Source of the DNA: Holophagales bacterium
GTDB taxonomy: Bacteria > Acidobacteriota > Thermoanaerobaculia > UBA5066
Direction of reading: 5' to 3'
DNA: 64,000 nt
Assembly: GCA_016714815.1 (NCBI GenBank)
Contig: JADKBZ010000020.1
Span: 1 to 64,000, forward strand
Part shown: positions 45,448-53,603 of the stretch, in pieces
How positions within the stretch are numbered: position 1 is the stretch's first letter
How the letters are laid out: the number at the start of each line of letters is the position of its first letter
Notes under the pieces: model-generated
Told to the model about the DNA's origin: nothing
The model's database searches: none
Seen by the model: the letters and a program-made list of their open reading frames with translations, nothing else
Translations under genes and position numbers: made by a program

Positions 45448-46208
45448 GCGGTCTCCGGGGGGGCGTGGAGCAGGGGCTCGGCCTCGGGGGTCCGGGCCAG
45501 GACGAGAAGGTCGACGCGCGAGGCCCCGGCCTCCCGGAGCGTACGGGCGGCTTCGAAGGCCGTGGCGCCGGTGGTCATGACGTCGTCGACGAGGAGGAGG
45601 TCGGCCCCGCGGGCCGCCGGCGAGGCGGCGAAGGCGCCCTGGACGTTTCGCCGGCGCTGGCCGGCCGGGAGTGTCGACTGCGGCGGCACCTCCCGGATCC
45701 GCGAGAGCAGCGCGCGGAACGGCCGGCCGAGCCGCCGCGCGACCTCTTCCGCCAGGAGAGCTCCCGGGTCGTAGCCCCGTTCGCGGTTCCGGCGCGTGGT
45801 CGAGGGGACCGGGACGACGGCACCGGAGCCGAGGTCGAAGCCGTGGGCCCGGGCGGTCGCGGCCATGAGAGCCCCCGAGGGCGCGGCCAGGATGTCGTGG
45901 CCCCGGAACTTCAGGGCGTGGACGAGCCGGCGGGCGACCCCTTCGTAACGGACGACGCCGGCGGCGCGTGACACGGGCGGCACGCCGTTGCGACAGGATT
46001 GGCACAGGGGCGCCGCCGACGGGAGAGCGCACGCCCGGCACGCGTCGTCCCCGTCGAGGAGGGGAAGGGCCCGCCAGCACGCGCGGCAGAGGCCGCCACC
46101 GCCGACACCGCGCCGCGTTGCGCCGCAGGAGGCGCAGCACGACGGGAACAGGAAGTGGAGGAGTGCCCGCCCGGGAAGGAGGGACACGGTCCCGAGAGCG
46201 GACGCCAC
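45444..46208 (-). CDS. ComF-family phosphoribosyltransferase-like protein
   Basis: 254 residues from GTG 46208. An N-terminal four-Cys zinc ribbon (SCCASCGATRRG ... LCRACW, CRACALP, CQSC) precedes a PRTase fold with PRPP-binding LLLVDDVMTTGATAFEAART. ComF proteins are involved in DNA uptake in competent bacteria; in many others the role is unclear. TAGAAT lies 7 bases before this GTG, supporting it over the longer ATG 46259. Confidence 0.88.
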   Translation of the reverse strand: MASALGTVSLLPGRALLHFLFPSCCASCGATRRGVGGGGLCRACWRALPLLDGDDACRACALPSAAPLCQSCRNGVPPVSRAAGVVRYEGVARRLVHALKFRGHDILAAPSGALMAATARAHGFDLGSGAVVPVPSTTRRNRERGYDPGALLAEEVARRLGRPFRALLSRIREVPPQSTLPAGQRRRNVQGAFAASPAARGADLLLVDDVMTTGATAFEAARTLREAGASRVDLLVLARTPEAEPLLHAPPETA

Positions 46209-46215
46209 GGGGGGA

Positions 46216-46221
46216 ATTCTA
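46216..46221 (-). promoter_or_regulatory. -10-like TAGAAT just before comF
   Basis: TAGAAT on the minus strand lies 7 bases before GTG 46208, giving the recurring leaderless geometry. Confidence 0.5.
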
Positions 46222-46260
46222 AACGAGACGGGACGCGCCTCCGTAAGCCGGACATGCACA

Positions 46261-46290
46261 TTGACGCCCGTTTCAGCGTCCCTCTATCCT
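46261..46290 (+). promoter_or_regulatory. Sigma-70-type promoter of the small beta-barrel gene
   Basis: TTGACG (46261-46266), an 18-base spacer and TATCCT (46285-46290). The -10 lies 8 bases before ATG 46299, so transcription probably starts at or within a few bases of the start codon. Confidence 0.72.
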
Positions 46291-46298
46291 GCCGCAGG

Positions 46299-46868
46299 AT
46301 GAAAGCTCTCCGCCTGGCGCGCCTCGCGCGTGCCGCCCTCCTCTCCGTCCTCGCCGCTGCGACTCTCCTCGTCGATCCCGTCGCCTCCGCCCAGACGTTC
46401 GCCCTCGGGGCGGGGGGAGGACTCCTGAACGACACGGGGTCGGCCGAGAACCTGAAGAGCTTCTCCACGGGCGCCGGATATGGTTTCGTCGAGGTGACGC
46501 TCGATCCGGGAATCCTCATGCAGGGGCGCTACACGCGCATGCAGCTCCCGCCCACGGCCGAGAACGGTCCGGACATCGACGTCGACGCGGCCACCCTGTC
46601 GGTCGCCTACCTTTTCAAGGAAGACTGGTGGCAGGCGGGTTTCGTCGTGGGGGGAGGAGGCTACTTCCTCCGGCCGAAGAGCCCCGGCGAAGGGCAGGTC
46701 GTGACCGACCCCAGCGAGTCCGTATTCGGCCTGAACGGTGGTCTGCTCACCATCTTCACGGTGAATCGCCGGTTCAACATCCGGTTGGAGGCGGTCGGGC
46801 ACCTCGTCCGGGACGTGTCCCGCCGGAAGCCGATCGTCGTCTCCGCGGCCGTCGCCTGGAGGTTCTGA
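46299..46868 (+). CDS. Small outer-membrane beta-barrel protein (OmpX/OmpA-barrel-like)
   Basis: A 189-residue protein with a signal peptide (ALLSVLAAATLLVDPVASAQ) and a mature domain of alternating beta strands ending in WRF, a typical outer-membrane barrel end. Gly-rich turns and aromatic girdles (GYGFVEVTLDPGILMQGRYT, WWQAGFVVGGGGYFLRPK) suggest an 8-stranded barrel. A strong promoter lies directly before it and a hairpin after the stop. Function unknown. Confidence 0.75.
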   Translation: MKALRLARLARAALLSVLAAATLLVDPVASAQTFALGAGGGLLNDTGSAENLKSFSTGAGYGFVEVTLDPGILMQGRYTRMQLPPTAENGPDIDVDAATLSVAYLFKEDWWQAGFVVGGGGYFLRPKSPGEGQVVTDPSESVFGLNGGLLTIFTVNRRFNIRLEAVGHLVRDVSRRKPIVVSAAVAWRF

Positions 46869-46882
46869 CGGGAATGGCGGGG

Positions 46883-46913
46883 TTCCCGCCCGACCTCTGG
46901 GGTCGGGCGGGAA
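46883..46913 (+). terminator. 13-bp hairpin after the beta-barrel gene
   Basis: TTCCCGCCCGACC and GGTCGGGCGGGAA pair perfectly around a 5-base loop, about 15 bases after the stop. No T-run follows, so it may be a transcript stabiliser or factor-dependent terminator. Confidence 0.55.
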
Positions 46914-47252
46914 GTGCGGCGGTGGGATTCTTCTGGTGGGGCTGATGTGAGGGGTATTGGGTGGTGGGCCCGAAGGCGGGGAGCCGTCGGGGCTTTACGG
47001 GCGGGTTTTGAAGATCTGACGCCTCCGATGGCGTAGGGACTTTTCTTCGATCTCCTGCCCTTTCCTATGCAAGTGGGCTGCCACTCGGTTCCCGTCAGCT
47101 CTCGATGACTGCAGGCGCCTGACGAAGAGGACTTGCTGCATTGCAGCCTTCCCAGAAAGTGTGAGCGATGTCTCAAATCGAGCCGGGGCGTGGATCATTT
47201 CGGCACCACGCCGACCAGAATGGCACCGGCGCCGAGCGGGGCTGAGGCCGAA
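46914..47252. other. Gene-free stretch
   Basis: About 340 bases with no convincing reading frame. Base composition is lower in GC than its neighbours and no tRNA-like or terminator structure was found. It may be remains of a lost gene. Confidence 0.5.
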
Positions 47253-47702
47253 TCAGGCGACGGGAATGAGAGTCGAGTCTTTCTTGATGGAGAGGGAAAG
47301 GTCGACCCGCGTCCGGACGACGCCCCGGATCGTCTGAATCCGCTCCCTGAGGACGGACTCGAGCTGCTCCAGGTCCCGTGCCCGGACCTTCAGCCGGTAG
47401 CCGTAGTCGCCAGAGATGGCGTAGCACTCCTGGACCGCGAGGAGGTTCTCGATCACGTCGAGGAACGTGCGTTCGAAGCTCGGATGCTCGAGCTGGACGT
47501 CGACGTGGGCGACTGCGGCCATGCCGACCTGCCGGGGATCGAGCAGCGCGGTGAATCGCCGGATGAATCCGCGGGTTTCGAGCTTCTTGATCCGCTCGTT
47601 CACCGAGGGCGTCGTCAGGCCGACGTTCTCAGCGATGCGCGCCTGGGAGATTTTCCCGTCGCGCTGGAGCATGTCGAGGATCTGGCGATCGATCTCATCC
47701 AT
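47253..47702 (-). CDS. Lrp/AsnC-family transcription regulator
   Basis: A 149-residue regulator: N-terminal helix-turn-helix (MLQRDGKISQARIAENVGLT, VNERIKKLE) followed by an RAM ligand-binding domain (CYAISGDYGYRLKVRARDLE). Lrp-type proteins form octamers that bind DNA in response to amino acids. Its own start codon lies within a long inverted repeat (47698-47745), and its promoter overlaps the other arm, so strong autoregulation is very likely. It converges with the region after 46913 and its neighbour glgC reads the same way. Confidence 0.92.
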   Translation of the reverse strand: MDEIDRQILDMLQRDGKISQARIAENVGLTTPSVNERIKKLETRGFIRRFTALLDPRQVGMAAVAHVDVQLEHPSFERTFLDVIENLLAVQECYAISGDYGYRLKVRARDLEQLESVLRERIQTIRGVVRTRVDLSLSIKKDSTLIPVA

Positions 47703-47745
47703 ATAAAATTCGGAGACGCAGCGAAACCTCCGAACTTTATATGGA
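47698..47745 (-). promoter_or_regulatory. Operator: 18-base inverted repeat around the Lrp start
   Basis: The left arm (47698-47715, TCCATATAAAATTCGGAG) and right arm (47728-47745) are complementary with a single mismatch, separated by 12 bases. The left arm contains the start codon; the right arm contains the -10. Confidence 0.85.
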
Positions 47746-47764
47746 GATACGCGGACTTTTGCAA
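47736..47764 (-). promoter_or_regulatory. Promoter of the Lrp-family gene
   Basis: On the minus strand TTGCAA (47759-47764), a 17-base spacer and TATAAA (47736-47741). The -10 sits inside the operator arm. Confidence 0.78.
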
Positions 47765-47774
47765 GCCCTTTTGA

Positions 47775-49046
47775 TCACGGTGCAGGAACTACAACGCCCT
47801 TTGGAAGAACGACGACGCCTCCTTCGGAGACGTGAAACCGTTTCCGGTCGCCCTCCGGGTCGAATCCGATCTCCGTTCGCGGCGGGATCTTGACCCCCTT
47901 GTCGACGATGACCTTCCGAAGGCGGGAGTAACGGCCGACGTCGACCCCGTCCATGAGGACGCTCTCCTCGACGCGCGAGTAGGAGTTGACCCTCACGCGC
48001 GGGAAGAGAATCGAACGGTGGACCGTGCCGCCGGAGAGGATGCAGCCGTCCGCGACCATCGAGTCGGTCGCGACGCCCGTCCGGTTCGAGGCCGGGTCGG
48101 CGAAGACGAACTTGGCGGGCGGGAGGTGCGGCGACAGGGTCTTCAGCGCCCACTTCGGGTTGTAGAGGTTCAGCGGGGGAGTCACCGAGATCAGGTCCAT
48201 CGACGCCTCCCAGTAGGAGTCGACGGTCCCGATGTCGCGCCAGTAGGGGGCGAGCTCCTCGTCGCCGGGGACGCTGCTCAGGGAGAAGTCGTACGCGTAG
48301 ACGGAGGAGCTGCCCGCCAGGATGGCCGGGATGATCGTCTTCCCGAAATCGTGGGACGTGTCCTGCAGGGCGTCGTTCTCGAGCGCCTCCCGTAGCACCT
48401 TCGGCCGGAAGATGTAGTTCCCCATGGAGGCGAGGGCGAAGCCGGGAGCGCCGGGAATCTCCCGCGGCTGCTTCGGCTTCTCCTCGAAGCCCGTCACGCG
48501 CCCCGCGTCATCGACCTCGAGGATTCCGAAACGGGCCGCCTCGGCGAGCGGCACGGGGAACGCGGCGATCGTCAGGTCGTGGCCACCGTCCTCGTGGGTG
48601 GCGAGCATCGGGTTCACGTCCATCACGTAGACGTGGTCGCCGCCGAAGACGCAGACCTGGGTCGGCTCCTCGTCGAAGATGAGGTCGAGGTTCTGGTAGA
48701 CGGCGTCGGCCGTGCCGCGAAACCAGTGCGGGCCGCGCCGCATCTGGGCGGGGACCGGGTCGACGAACTGGCCGACCTCCGGGTTCAGGCGCCACGCGCG
48801 CACGAGGTGCTCGATGAGCGAGTTCGACTTGAACTGCGTGAGCACCTTGATCTTCATCAGCCCCGAATTCACCAGGTTGTTGAGGACGAAGTCGACGATC
48901 CGGTACCGGCCGCCGAAAGGGACCGCGGGCTTGGCCCGGTCGCGGGTGAGCGGGTAGAGACGTTCCCCCATGCCACCGGCGAGGACGATCGAAAGGACGT
49001 CGCGGTGCTGGAGGATCTTCAATGAAGGTCTCGTGCCGGCACCCAT
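47775..49046 (-). CDS. glgC: Glucose-1-phosphate adenylyltransferase
   Basis: A 423-residue ADP-glucose pyrophosphorylase, the first step of glycogen synthesis. LSIVLAGGMGERLYPLTRDR is the nucleotide-binding loop; PAVPFGGRYRIVDFVLNNLV, FRGTADAVYQNL, FGGDHVYVMD, FEEKPKQP and YWRDIGTVDSYWEASMDLI are all GlgC hallmarks. The C-terminal left-handed beta-helix follows (SILFPRVRVNSYSRVEESVL). ATG 49046 is the nominal start, but TTG 49022 (just before KILQHRD) is possible because TAGAAT overlaps the ATG. Confidence 0.96.
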   Translation of the reverse strand: MGAGTRPSLKILQHRDVLSIVLAGGMGERLYPLTRDRAKPAVPFGGRYRIVDFVLNNLVNSGLMKIKVLTQFKSNSLIEHLVRAWRLNPEVGQFVDPVPAQMRRGPHWFRGTADAVYQNLDLIFDEEPTQVCVFGGDHVYVMDVNPMLATHEDGGHDLTIAAFPVPLAEAARFGILEVDDAGRVTGFEEKPKQPREIPGAPGFALASMGNYIFRPKVLREALENDALQDTSHDFGKTIIPAILAGSSSVYAYDFSLSSVPGDEELAPYWRDIGTVDSYWEASMDLISVTPPLNLYNPKWALKTLSPHLPPAKFVFADPASNRTGVATDSMVADGCILSGGTVHRSILFPRVRVNSYSRVEESVLMDGVDVGRYSRLRKVIVDKGVKIPPRTEIGFDPEGDRKRFHVSEGGVVVLPKGVVVPAP

Positions 49047-49095
49047 TCTAGACGCCGGGGAGACGATGGGCTCATCCGGAAGCCGCCGATTCCCC

Positions 49096-49101
49096 TATTC
49101 T
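49096..49101 (+). promoter_or_regulatory. -10-like TATTCT before the dnaJ-like gene
   Basis: TATTCT ends 7 bases before ATG 49109, another likely leaderless promoter. Confidence 0.45.
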
Positions 49102-49108
49102 CTCCGGT

Positions 49109-50128
49109 ATGGCGATGAAGGATCCCTACGAGGTTCTCGGCGTCTCCCGCACGGCCGGGGATGCGGAGATCAAGAAGGCGTATCGGCGCCTCGCGAGAAA
49201 GTCCCACCCGGACGTGAACCTCGGCGACACCGGGGCGCACAAGCGCTTCCAGGAGATCGCGGCCGCCTACGAGATCCTGAAGGACCCCAGGAAGAAGGAG
49301 CGGTTCGACCGCTTCGGGGACACGGGTGAGGCGCCCGAGCCTTCCGCCGCCCCGCAGCCAGGGGGCCCGTGGGGCCAAGGGCCGTTCGGCCGGCAGCGCC
49401 AGCCGCCGTCCGGCGGGGGCGGGCCCGCGGGGGGCGGTTTTCGCTGGTCGGGAGACGTTTCCGACCTCTTCTCCGATCTCTTTTCGGGTGGAGGCGCCGG
49501 AATCGGCCTTGGCGAGGACGAAGACGCCGCGGCGGCCATCACGATTCCCTTTCGCGACGCCGTCCTCGGCGGGACCATCTCGTTCTCGGCACGCATTCCG
49601 CGCCGGTGCACCCGCTGCCGAGGAACCGGTCACGTCGCGAAGGCGGCCTGCCCGGCCTGTCATGGCTCCGGTTCGCTCGTCGAGACGGAGAGCCTGACGG
49701 TCCGCATTCCCGCCGGCGTCGACACCGGTGCGCGCATCCGGGTCCCGGGCAAGGGCCGGACGGAGAACGGAGACCTCTACCTCGCGATCACCGTCGAAAA
49801 GCACCCGTATTTCAATCGCGAAGGCGACGACATCGTCGCCGAGGTCCCGGTCACCGTTCCCGAGGCCTACCTCGGAGCCGAGATCGAGGTCCCCACCGTG
49901 AAAGGCCCGGTCCGGGCGCGGATCCCCGCCGGGACGGCCTCGGGCCAGCGGTTCCGCCTGAAGGGGCGCGGCATCGAGAACCTGCGGACCGGGACGACGG
50001 GCGACCACTACTACAGGGTCCGCGTCCTCGTACCGACGGTCCAGAGCGAGGAGGGCCGCCACCTCGTCGAAGCGCTCGGGAAGCTCTATGCCCGGGATCT
50101 TCGCGGTGACCTGCCCAGGGGAGTCTGA
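49109..50128 (+). CDS. DnaJ-family co-chaperone with single zinc site
   Basis: A 339-residue J-protein. The J domain has HPD in ARKSHPDVNLG, followed by a Gly/Pro-rich linker (about 75-120). Two CxxC-type motifs, RCTRCRGTGH and CPACHGSGS, form only one zinc site instead of the usual two, so it lies between DnaJ and CbpA types. C-terminal domains I and II follow (PYFNREGDDIVAEVPVTVPE). It would stimulate DnaK ATPase. No dnaK or grpE is nearby. Confidence 0.9.
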   Translation: MAMKDPYEVLGVSRTAGDAEIKKAYRRLARKSHPDVNLGDTGAHKRFQEIAAAYEILKDPRKKERFDRFGDTGEAPEPSAAPQPGGPWGQGPFGRQRQPPSGGGGPAGGGFRWSGDVSDLFSDLFSGGGAGIGLGEDEDAAAAITIPFRDAVLGGTISFSARIPRRCTRCRGTGHVAKAACPACHGSGSLVETESLTVRIPAGVDTGARIRVPGKGRTENGDLYLAITVEKHPYFNREGDDIVAEVPVTVPEAYLGAEIEVPTVKGPVRARIPAGTASGQRFRLKGRGIENLRTGTTGDHYYRVRVLVPTVQSEEGRHLVEALGKLYARDLRGDLPRGV

Positions 50129-50174
50129 CCCGCTCCGCGCCGTCGCCCGGCCGGAGAGGCGACCGGAAAAGCGA

Positions 50175-50198
50175 AACGCCCCGGAGTTCCGGGGCGTT
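50175..50198. terminator. Bidirectional-type hairpin terminator
   Basis: An 11-bp stem (AACGCCCCGGA / TCCGGGGCGTT) with a 2-base loop lies between the converging dnaJ-like gene and the gene ending at 50223. A short T stretch follows on the minus strand only. Confidence 0.6.
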
Positions 50199-50222
50199 CG
50201 ACGTTTCGGGGGGAGCGAGCCG

Positions 50223-51329
50223 TCAGTTCTTCTCGGCGAGGGCCTTCACGAGCCGGACAGCCTTTTCCGCGCTCAGGTCGGGGCGCAGCGCGAGCTGGCG
50301 GGCCTGTGCTTCCTCGACGTCGTCGCTCCGGACGAAACGCATCGTGGACCCTTCGACCCAGTGGAAGGTCGTGTTCCCCTTCTGCGAGACCGTCGCCTCG
50401 ACGTCGGACTGGGTGTCCATGTTGATGGGGATGCGTCCGCCGCCCGCGGTGCGGCCGATCGGGAAATGCGCCCGGGCCCACACCTCTTCGGGGACTCGGG
50501 TCGAGCCCGGAGGCGAGGCCTTGACGAGGTCGTCGAGGAAGGTGATCCGCAGGACCTGCTGCTTGCGCGTGACGAGGTTTGCGAAGGAGGCGAGGACGCC
50601 GCCGTTCGAGGTCAGGTCGGGCTGGACCGCGGGGTAGGAGAACGCCGAGACCGGCAGACCCGCCGGGTCGGTGACGCCCGTGACGCCCGCCAGCTCGTTC
50701 AGGTTCCAGGCCTTGACGGCGTCGACGCGGAGCTCGCCGTCCTCGACGAAGATCGGTGCGTAACGGGCCTGCGACGGCCCGCTCTCCTCCCACCAGATCA
50801 GGGAGAAGATGGACCGGGTCTTCGTGACGGGGAGGCCGTCGGCGTCGAAGTCGACGTACTGCTGCCGCGTGACGGTGACCTTCGGGTTGATCGAGAGGTA
50901 GATGCCCTGGTTCGGGAGGATGTCCTGGCCCGACCAGACCGCGCCGCGACGGATCGCGACGTGCATGTCGGCCATGAGCCCTCGGGCCTTCGTGTAGGCG
51001 ACGAAGAGGGTGCCCGTGGTCTCCTCGAGCTCGATGGAGACGGATCCTTCCCGGTTGGAGTCGATCGTGCCGTCGACGATCTCGACCATCGTCGGCTGAC
51101 CCGCGAGCGAGACGCGAAGCGCCAGAACGGGGGCGTCGGCGTCGGGAGCGTCCGGCGGCAGCGTGGCGACGTCGCCGTACCGCGCGGGGAAGACTTCGTA
51201 GAGGGTCCCGTTGGGCGCCACGACGGCGCTGTCGGCGATGGCCGGCCCGGCGACGAGGAGCGTCGCGGCCGAGATCGCAAGGAAGGCGGAACGGAGACGG
51301 GCGAAGCGCGGCGAATTCATGGCGCTCAC
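50223..51329 (-). CDS. Secreted protein of unknown function, third gene of XRE-TPR operon
   Basis: About 368 residues from GTG 51329, or 365 from ATG 51320. A signal peptide (AFLAISAATLLVAGPAIADS) is clear. The mature protein is beta-rich with repeated short hydrophobic strands (VSIELEETTGTLFVAYTKAR, YLSINPKVTVTRQQYVDFDA). No family recognised. It starts one base before the TPR gene's stop codon ends, so the three genes are coupled. Its co-regulation with a cytosolic TPR protein and an XRE regulator is unusual. Confidence 0.72.
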   Translation of the reverse strand: MSAMNSPRFARLRSAFLAISAATLLVAGPAIADSAVVAPNGTLYEVFPARYGDVATLPPDAPDADAPVLALRVSLAGQPTMVEIVDGTIDSNREGSVSIELEETTGTLFVAYTKARGLMADMHVAIRRGAVWSGQDILPNQGIYLSINPKVTVTRQQYVDFDADGLPVTKTRSIFSLIWWEESGPSQARYAPIFVEDGELRVDAVKAWNLNELAGVTGVTDPAGLPVSAFSYPAVQPDLTSNGGVLASFANLVTRKQQVLRITFLDDLVKASPPGSTRVPEEVWARAHFPIGRTAGGGRIPINMDTQSDVEATVSQKGNTTFHWVEGSTMRFVRSDDVEEAQARQLALRPDLSAEKAVRLVKALAEKN

Positions 51330-51330
51330 C

Positions 51331-52272
51331 TCACGACCTCAGATTGATGACGTTCCGGAAATCGAAGACCTCGAGATAGGCCCGCAGATTCCGGAAGTCG
51401 GGGTAAAGGGAAGCCAGGCGGTCGAAGTAGTCCCGGGCGGCGTCTTCGTCGCCGCCGAGGTGACTCGCCTCGCCCAGGAGGTAGAGGACATTCCGCTCGA
51501 CGGAATCGTCGCCGGAAAGGGGGGCGCGCTCGAGGCAGGCCTCCCCGAAATAGCGGGCTTCCTCGTAGCGATCGCCCTTGAGGTAGCCGAAGCAGAGATC
51601 CATGAGGGGGAATACGGTGTGCGCGGTCGCGCCGGACTTCTCGATGGTCTCGAGGGCGGCGTGGACGAGCGGAAGGCCTTCCTGGGTCCGGTCCAGCGCG
51701 ATGAGGCAGTAACCGAGGTTGTCCTGCCAGAGGGCGCGGGCGAGAGAGGGGACGGGTGCGGGAGGAGCCGACACCTCGAGAGCCCGCCGGTAGCATTCGG
51801 CCGCTTCCTCGAAGTGGCTGTCGACGGCCAGAAGCGTTCCGCGGGTGCTCTCGGCGCTGGCGAGGAGAAGAGGGTCGCCGATTTCGTCGGCATGCTGCCG
51901 GGCGAGGCGGGCGTAGAACGCCGCCTTCCGGAAGTCGCGCTTCAGCTCGTAGATGCGGGCGGCCCCGAAAGCGGCGCGGAAAGCGGACTGGCTGTCGCGG
52001 CCCCGGAGGAGGATCCGCTTCAGCTCGAGGAGCTCGGCTTCCGCCGGGCCGACCTCGGCCGCGGCGGCGGCACGGCAGACGAAGATCCAGTCGACGAAAG
52101 ACTCGTCTCCCGTCTCGCGCGCCGACTCGAGAGCCTCGTCGTATCTCGCGAGCGAGGTGGCGAACTCGCCTTTCCCGAGGTGCTCGAGAGCCTTGGAGCG
52201 CAACGCTTCGGACTGGCTCCGAGGCGTCGCGGGGTCGGGACGTGCAGCTGCCATTGCGTCCTTCGTGCTCAT
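51331..52272 (-). CDS. TPR-repeat protein
   Basis: A 313-residue soluble helical protein with at least five TPR-like repeats (ALEHLGKGEFATSLARYDEA; AAECYRRALEVS; LWQDNLGYCLIALDRTQEGL; LYLLGEASHLGGDEDAARDY). No signal peptide. It starts with an ATG overlapping the XRE gene stop. TPR proteins beside XRE regulators often act as peptide-sensing partners, but in Gram-negative bacteria this is not established. Confidence 0.82.
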   Translation of the reverse strand: MSTKDAMAAARPDPATPRSQSEALRSKALEHLGKGEFATSLARYDEALESARETGDESFVDWIFVCRAAAAAEVGPAEAELLELKRILLRGRDSQSAFRAAFGAARIYELKRDFRKAAFYARLARQHADEIGDPLLLASAESTRGTLLAVDSHFEEAAECYRRALEVSAPPAPVPSLARALWQDNLGYCLIALDRTQEGLPLVHAALETIEKSGATAHTVFPLMDLCFGYLKGDRYEEARYFGEACLERAPLSGDDSVERNVLYLLGEASHLGGDEDAARDYFDRLASLYPDFRNLRAYLEVFDFRNVINLRS

Positions 52273-52751
52273 TCGGACCGGCCCGGACCGCCGGGGCGGC
52301 CGAAAGGAATGGGGGCGTCGCCGGAAGGCGAAGCGGCCTCGGCGGAGGCCGGCTCGGGCCGCCAGCGAGGATTGCGATTCTGCTGCTGGGCTTTCTTGAA
52401 GGCGATGAAGTCGCGGACGTCGCGACGGGAGTCTTCGTCGAGCTCTTCGAAATCGGCGACGAGGAGCTGGCTTTCCGTGGCGGCGTCCGGCGCCGGGCTC
52501 TCGTCGGCCTCGACGGCATCGGTGACCGGTTCCTCGAAGAAATGGCTCATCGACAGCTCGAAGACCTGGAGGATCCGGAAGAGAGTGTCGAGCCCGACCT
52601 TGTATTCGCCGTTCTCCATTCGCGAGAGGTCGGACTGCGTCACGCCGATCCGGCCGGCGAGATCAGCCTGGGTGAGCCTGCGGCTCTTCCGTATTTGACG
52701 GATCTTTTGCCCGACCACGATAATCTGCGAACGGCGCACGGTGGCACTCAT
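52269..52751 (-). CDS. XRE-family transcription regulator
   Basis: A 160-residue protein: helix-turn-helix at about residues 12-66 (IRQIRKSRRLTQADLAGRIG, VTQSDLSRMENGEYK), then an acidic linker and a disordered Pro/Ala-rich tail. The start is ATG 52751. The promoter has a short palindrome, CCTAA-GG-TTAGG, over its -10, a likely operator for the regulator itself. It is first in the operon with the TPR and secreted genes. Confidence 0.88.
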   Translation of the reverse strand: MSATVRRSQIIVVGQKIRQIRKSRRLTQADLAGRIGVTQSDLSRMENGEYKVGLDTLFRILQVFELSMSHFFEEPVTDAVEADESPAPDAATESQLLVADFEELDEDSRRDVRDFIAFKKAQQQNRNPRWRPEPASAEAASPSGDAPIPFGRPGGPGRSE

Positions 52752-52766
52752 AGACACGAACTCGAC

Positions 52767-52798
52767 CCTAAGGTTAGGCTTCCCCGGGGCCATGTCAA
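52767..52798 (-). promoter_or_regulatory. Promoter and operator of the XRE operon
   Basis: On the minus strand TTGACA (52793-52798), a 16-base spacer and TAACCT (52771-52776). CCTAAGGTTAGG at 52767-52778 is palindromic and covers the -10. Confidence 0.65.
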
Positions 52799-52835
52799 GC
52801 GAATCTTCGGGTCCTGCGAACCCATCGCGCCATCT

Positions 52836-53603
52836 GTGAGACGAAACCTGTTCCTCCTTTCCGAGCTGGTCCGACGCGACCTCGCGGTCCGGTATGCGGG
52901 CAGTTTCGGGGGGGCGGCGTGGGCGCTCCTGAATCCTCTCATCCTGTGCGGCCTCTACAGCTTCGTCTTCTCCCTGATCGTCCGGATCCCTCCGCCGGCC
53001 GATTTCCGGGGAACCTACACCGAGTTCCTGCTGGCGGGGCTCCTTCCCTGGCTCGGCCTCCAGGACGCGCTCGTCCGGAGCGCCTCGGCAGTGACGGACC
53101 AGGCCCACCTCGTCAGGAAAATGTCGTTCCCGGTCGGGATCCTCGTCGTGGCGAGCCTCCTGTCGGCTCTCGTACTGCAGGCGGCGGGGCTCCTCGTCTT
53201 CGCGACCCTGTCGGGCGTACTCGGGGCCGGGGAGGTCCACCTGCTGCCTCTTGCCGTCGGTTTTGCCTTTCAGGCGCTGGCGCTGGCTGGCCCGGCGTTT
53301 GCTTTAGCGGCTGCCAGCGTGCTGTTTAGAGACCTTGCCCAGCTGATCGGTCCTCTTCTGACGGTCGTCTTCTATCTCACGCCGATTCTTTATCCCGAGG
53401 CGCTCGTTCCGCCGGGCCTGGCCTGGGCGCTGGATCTGAATCCCGTCCGGGACCTCGCCGGGCTTTTCAGAGCGGGCCTGCTCGGCACCCAAGCTCCGCC
53501 GGCGGGAAGAATCCTCGTCTGGGCGGCCGTTTTTGCCGTGCTGGCATTCCTGGGGCACCGATTCTTCGAGCGGAGCCGGAAGGTCTTCGCCGACGTCCTA
53601 TGA
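52836..53603 (+). CDS. ABC-2 type polysaccharide/O-antigen export permease (Wzm/TagG-like), no adjacent ATPase
   Basis: 255 residues with six membrane helices. LSELVRRDLAVRYAGSFGGA followed by AWALLNPLILCGLYSFVFSL is the classical Wzm/TagG N-terminus, and VVFYLTPILYPEALVPPGLA with LNPVRDLAGLFRAGLLG are later family motifs. It should export a polysaccharide with a cognate Wzt ATPase, which normally follows directly. Here the next ATG (53600) reads only MSCEAVARSV before an unrelated lipoprotein gene, so the ATPase seems lost or relocated. GTG 52836 is the chosen start. Confidence 0.85.
   Translation: MRRNLFLLSELVRRDLAVRYAGSFGGAAWALLNPLILCGLYSFVFSLIVRIPPPADFRGTYTEFLLAGLLPWLGLQDALVRSASAVTDQAHLVRKMSFPVGILVVASLLSALVLQAAGLLVFATLSGVLGAGEVHLLPLAVGFAFQALALAGPAFALAAASVLFRDLAQLIGPLLTVVFYLTPILYPEALVPPGLAWALDLNPVRDLAGLFRAGLLGTQAPPAGRILVWAAVFAVLAFLGHRFFERSRKVFADVL

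Noticed and set aside
46914..47252. Small reading frames in the gap after the beta-barrel gene
   Set aside because: Frames are short, overlap each other in several phases and have no start context or recognisable motif.
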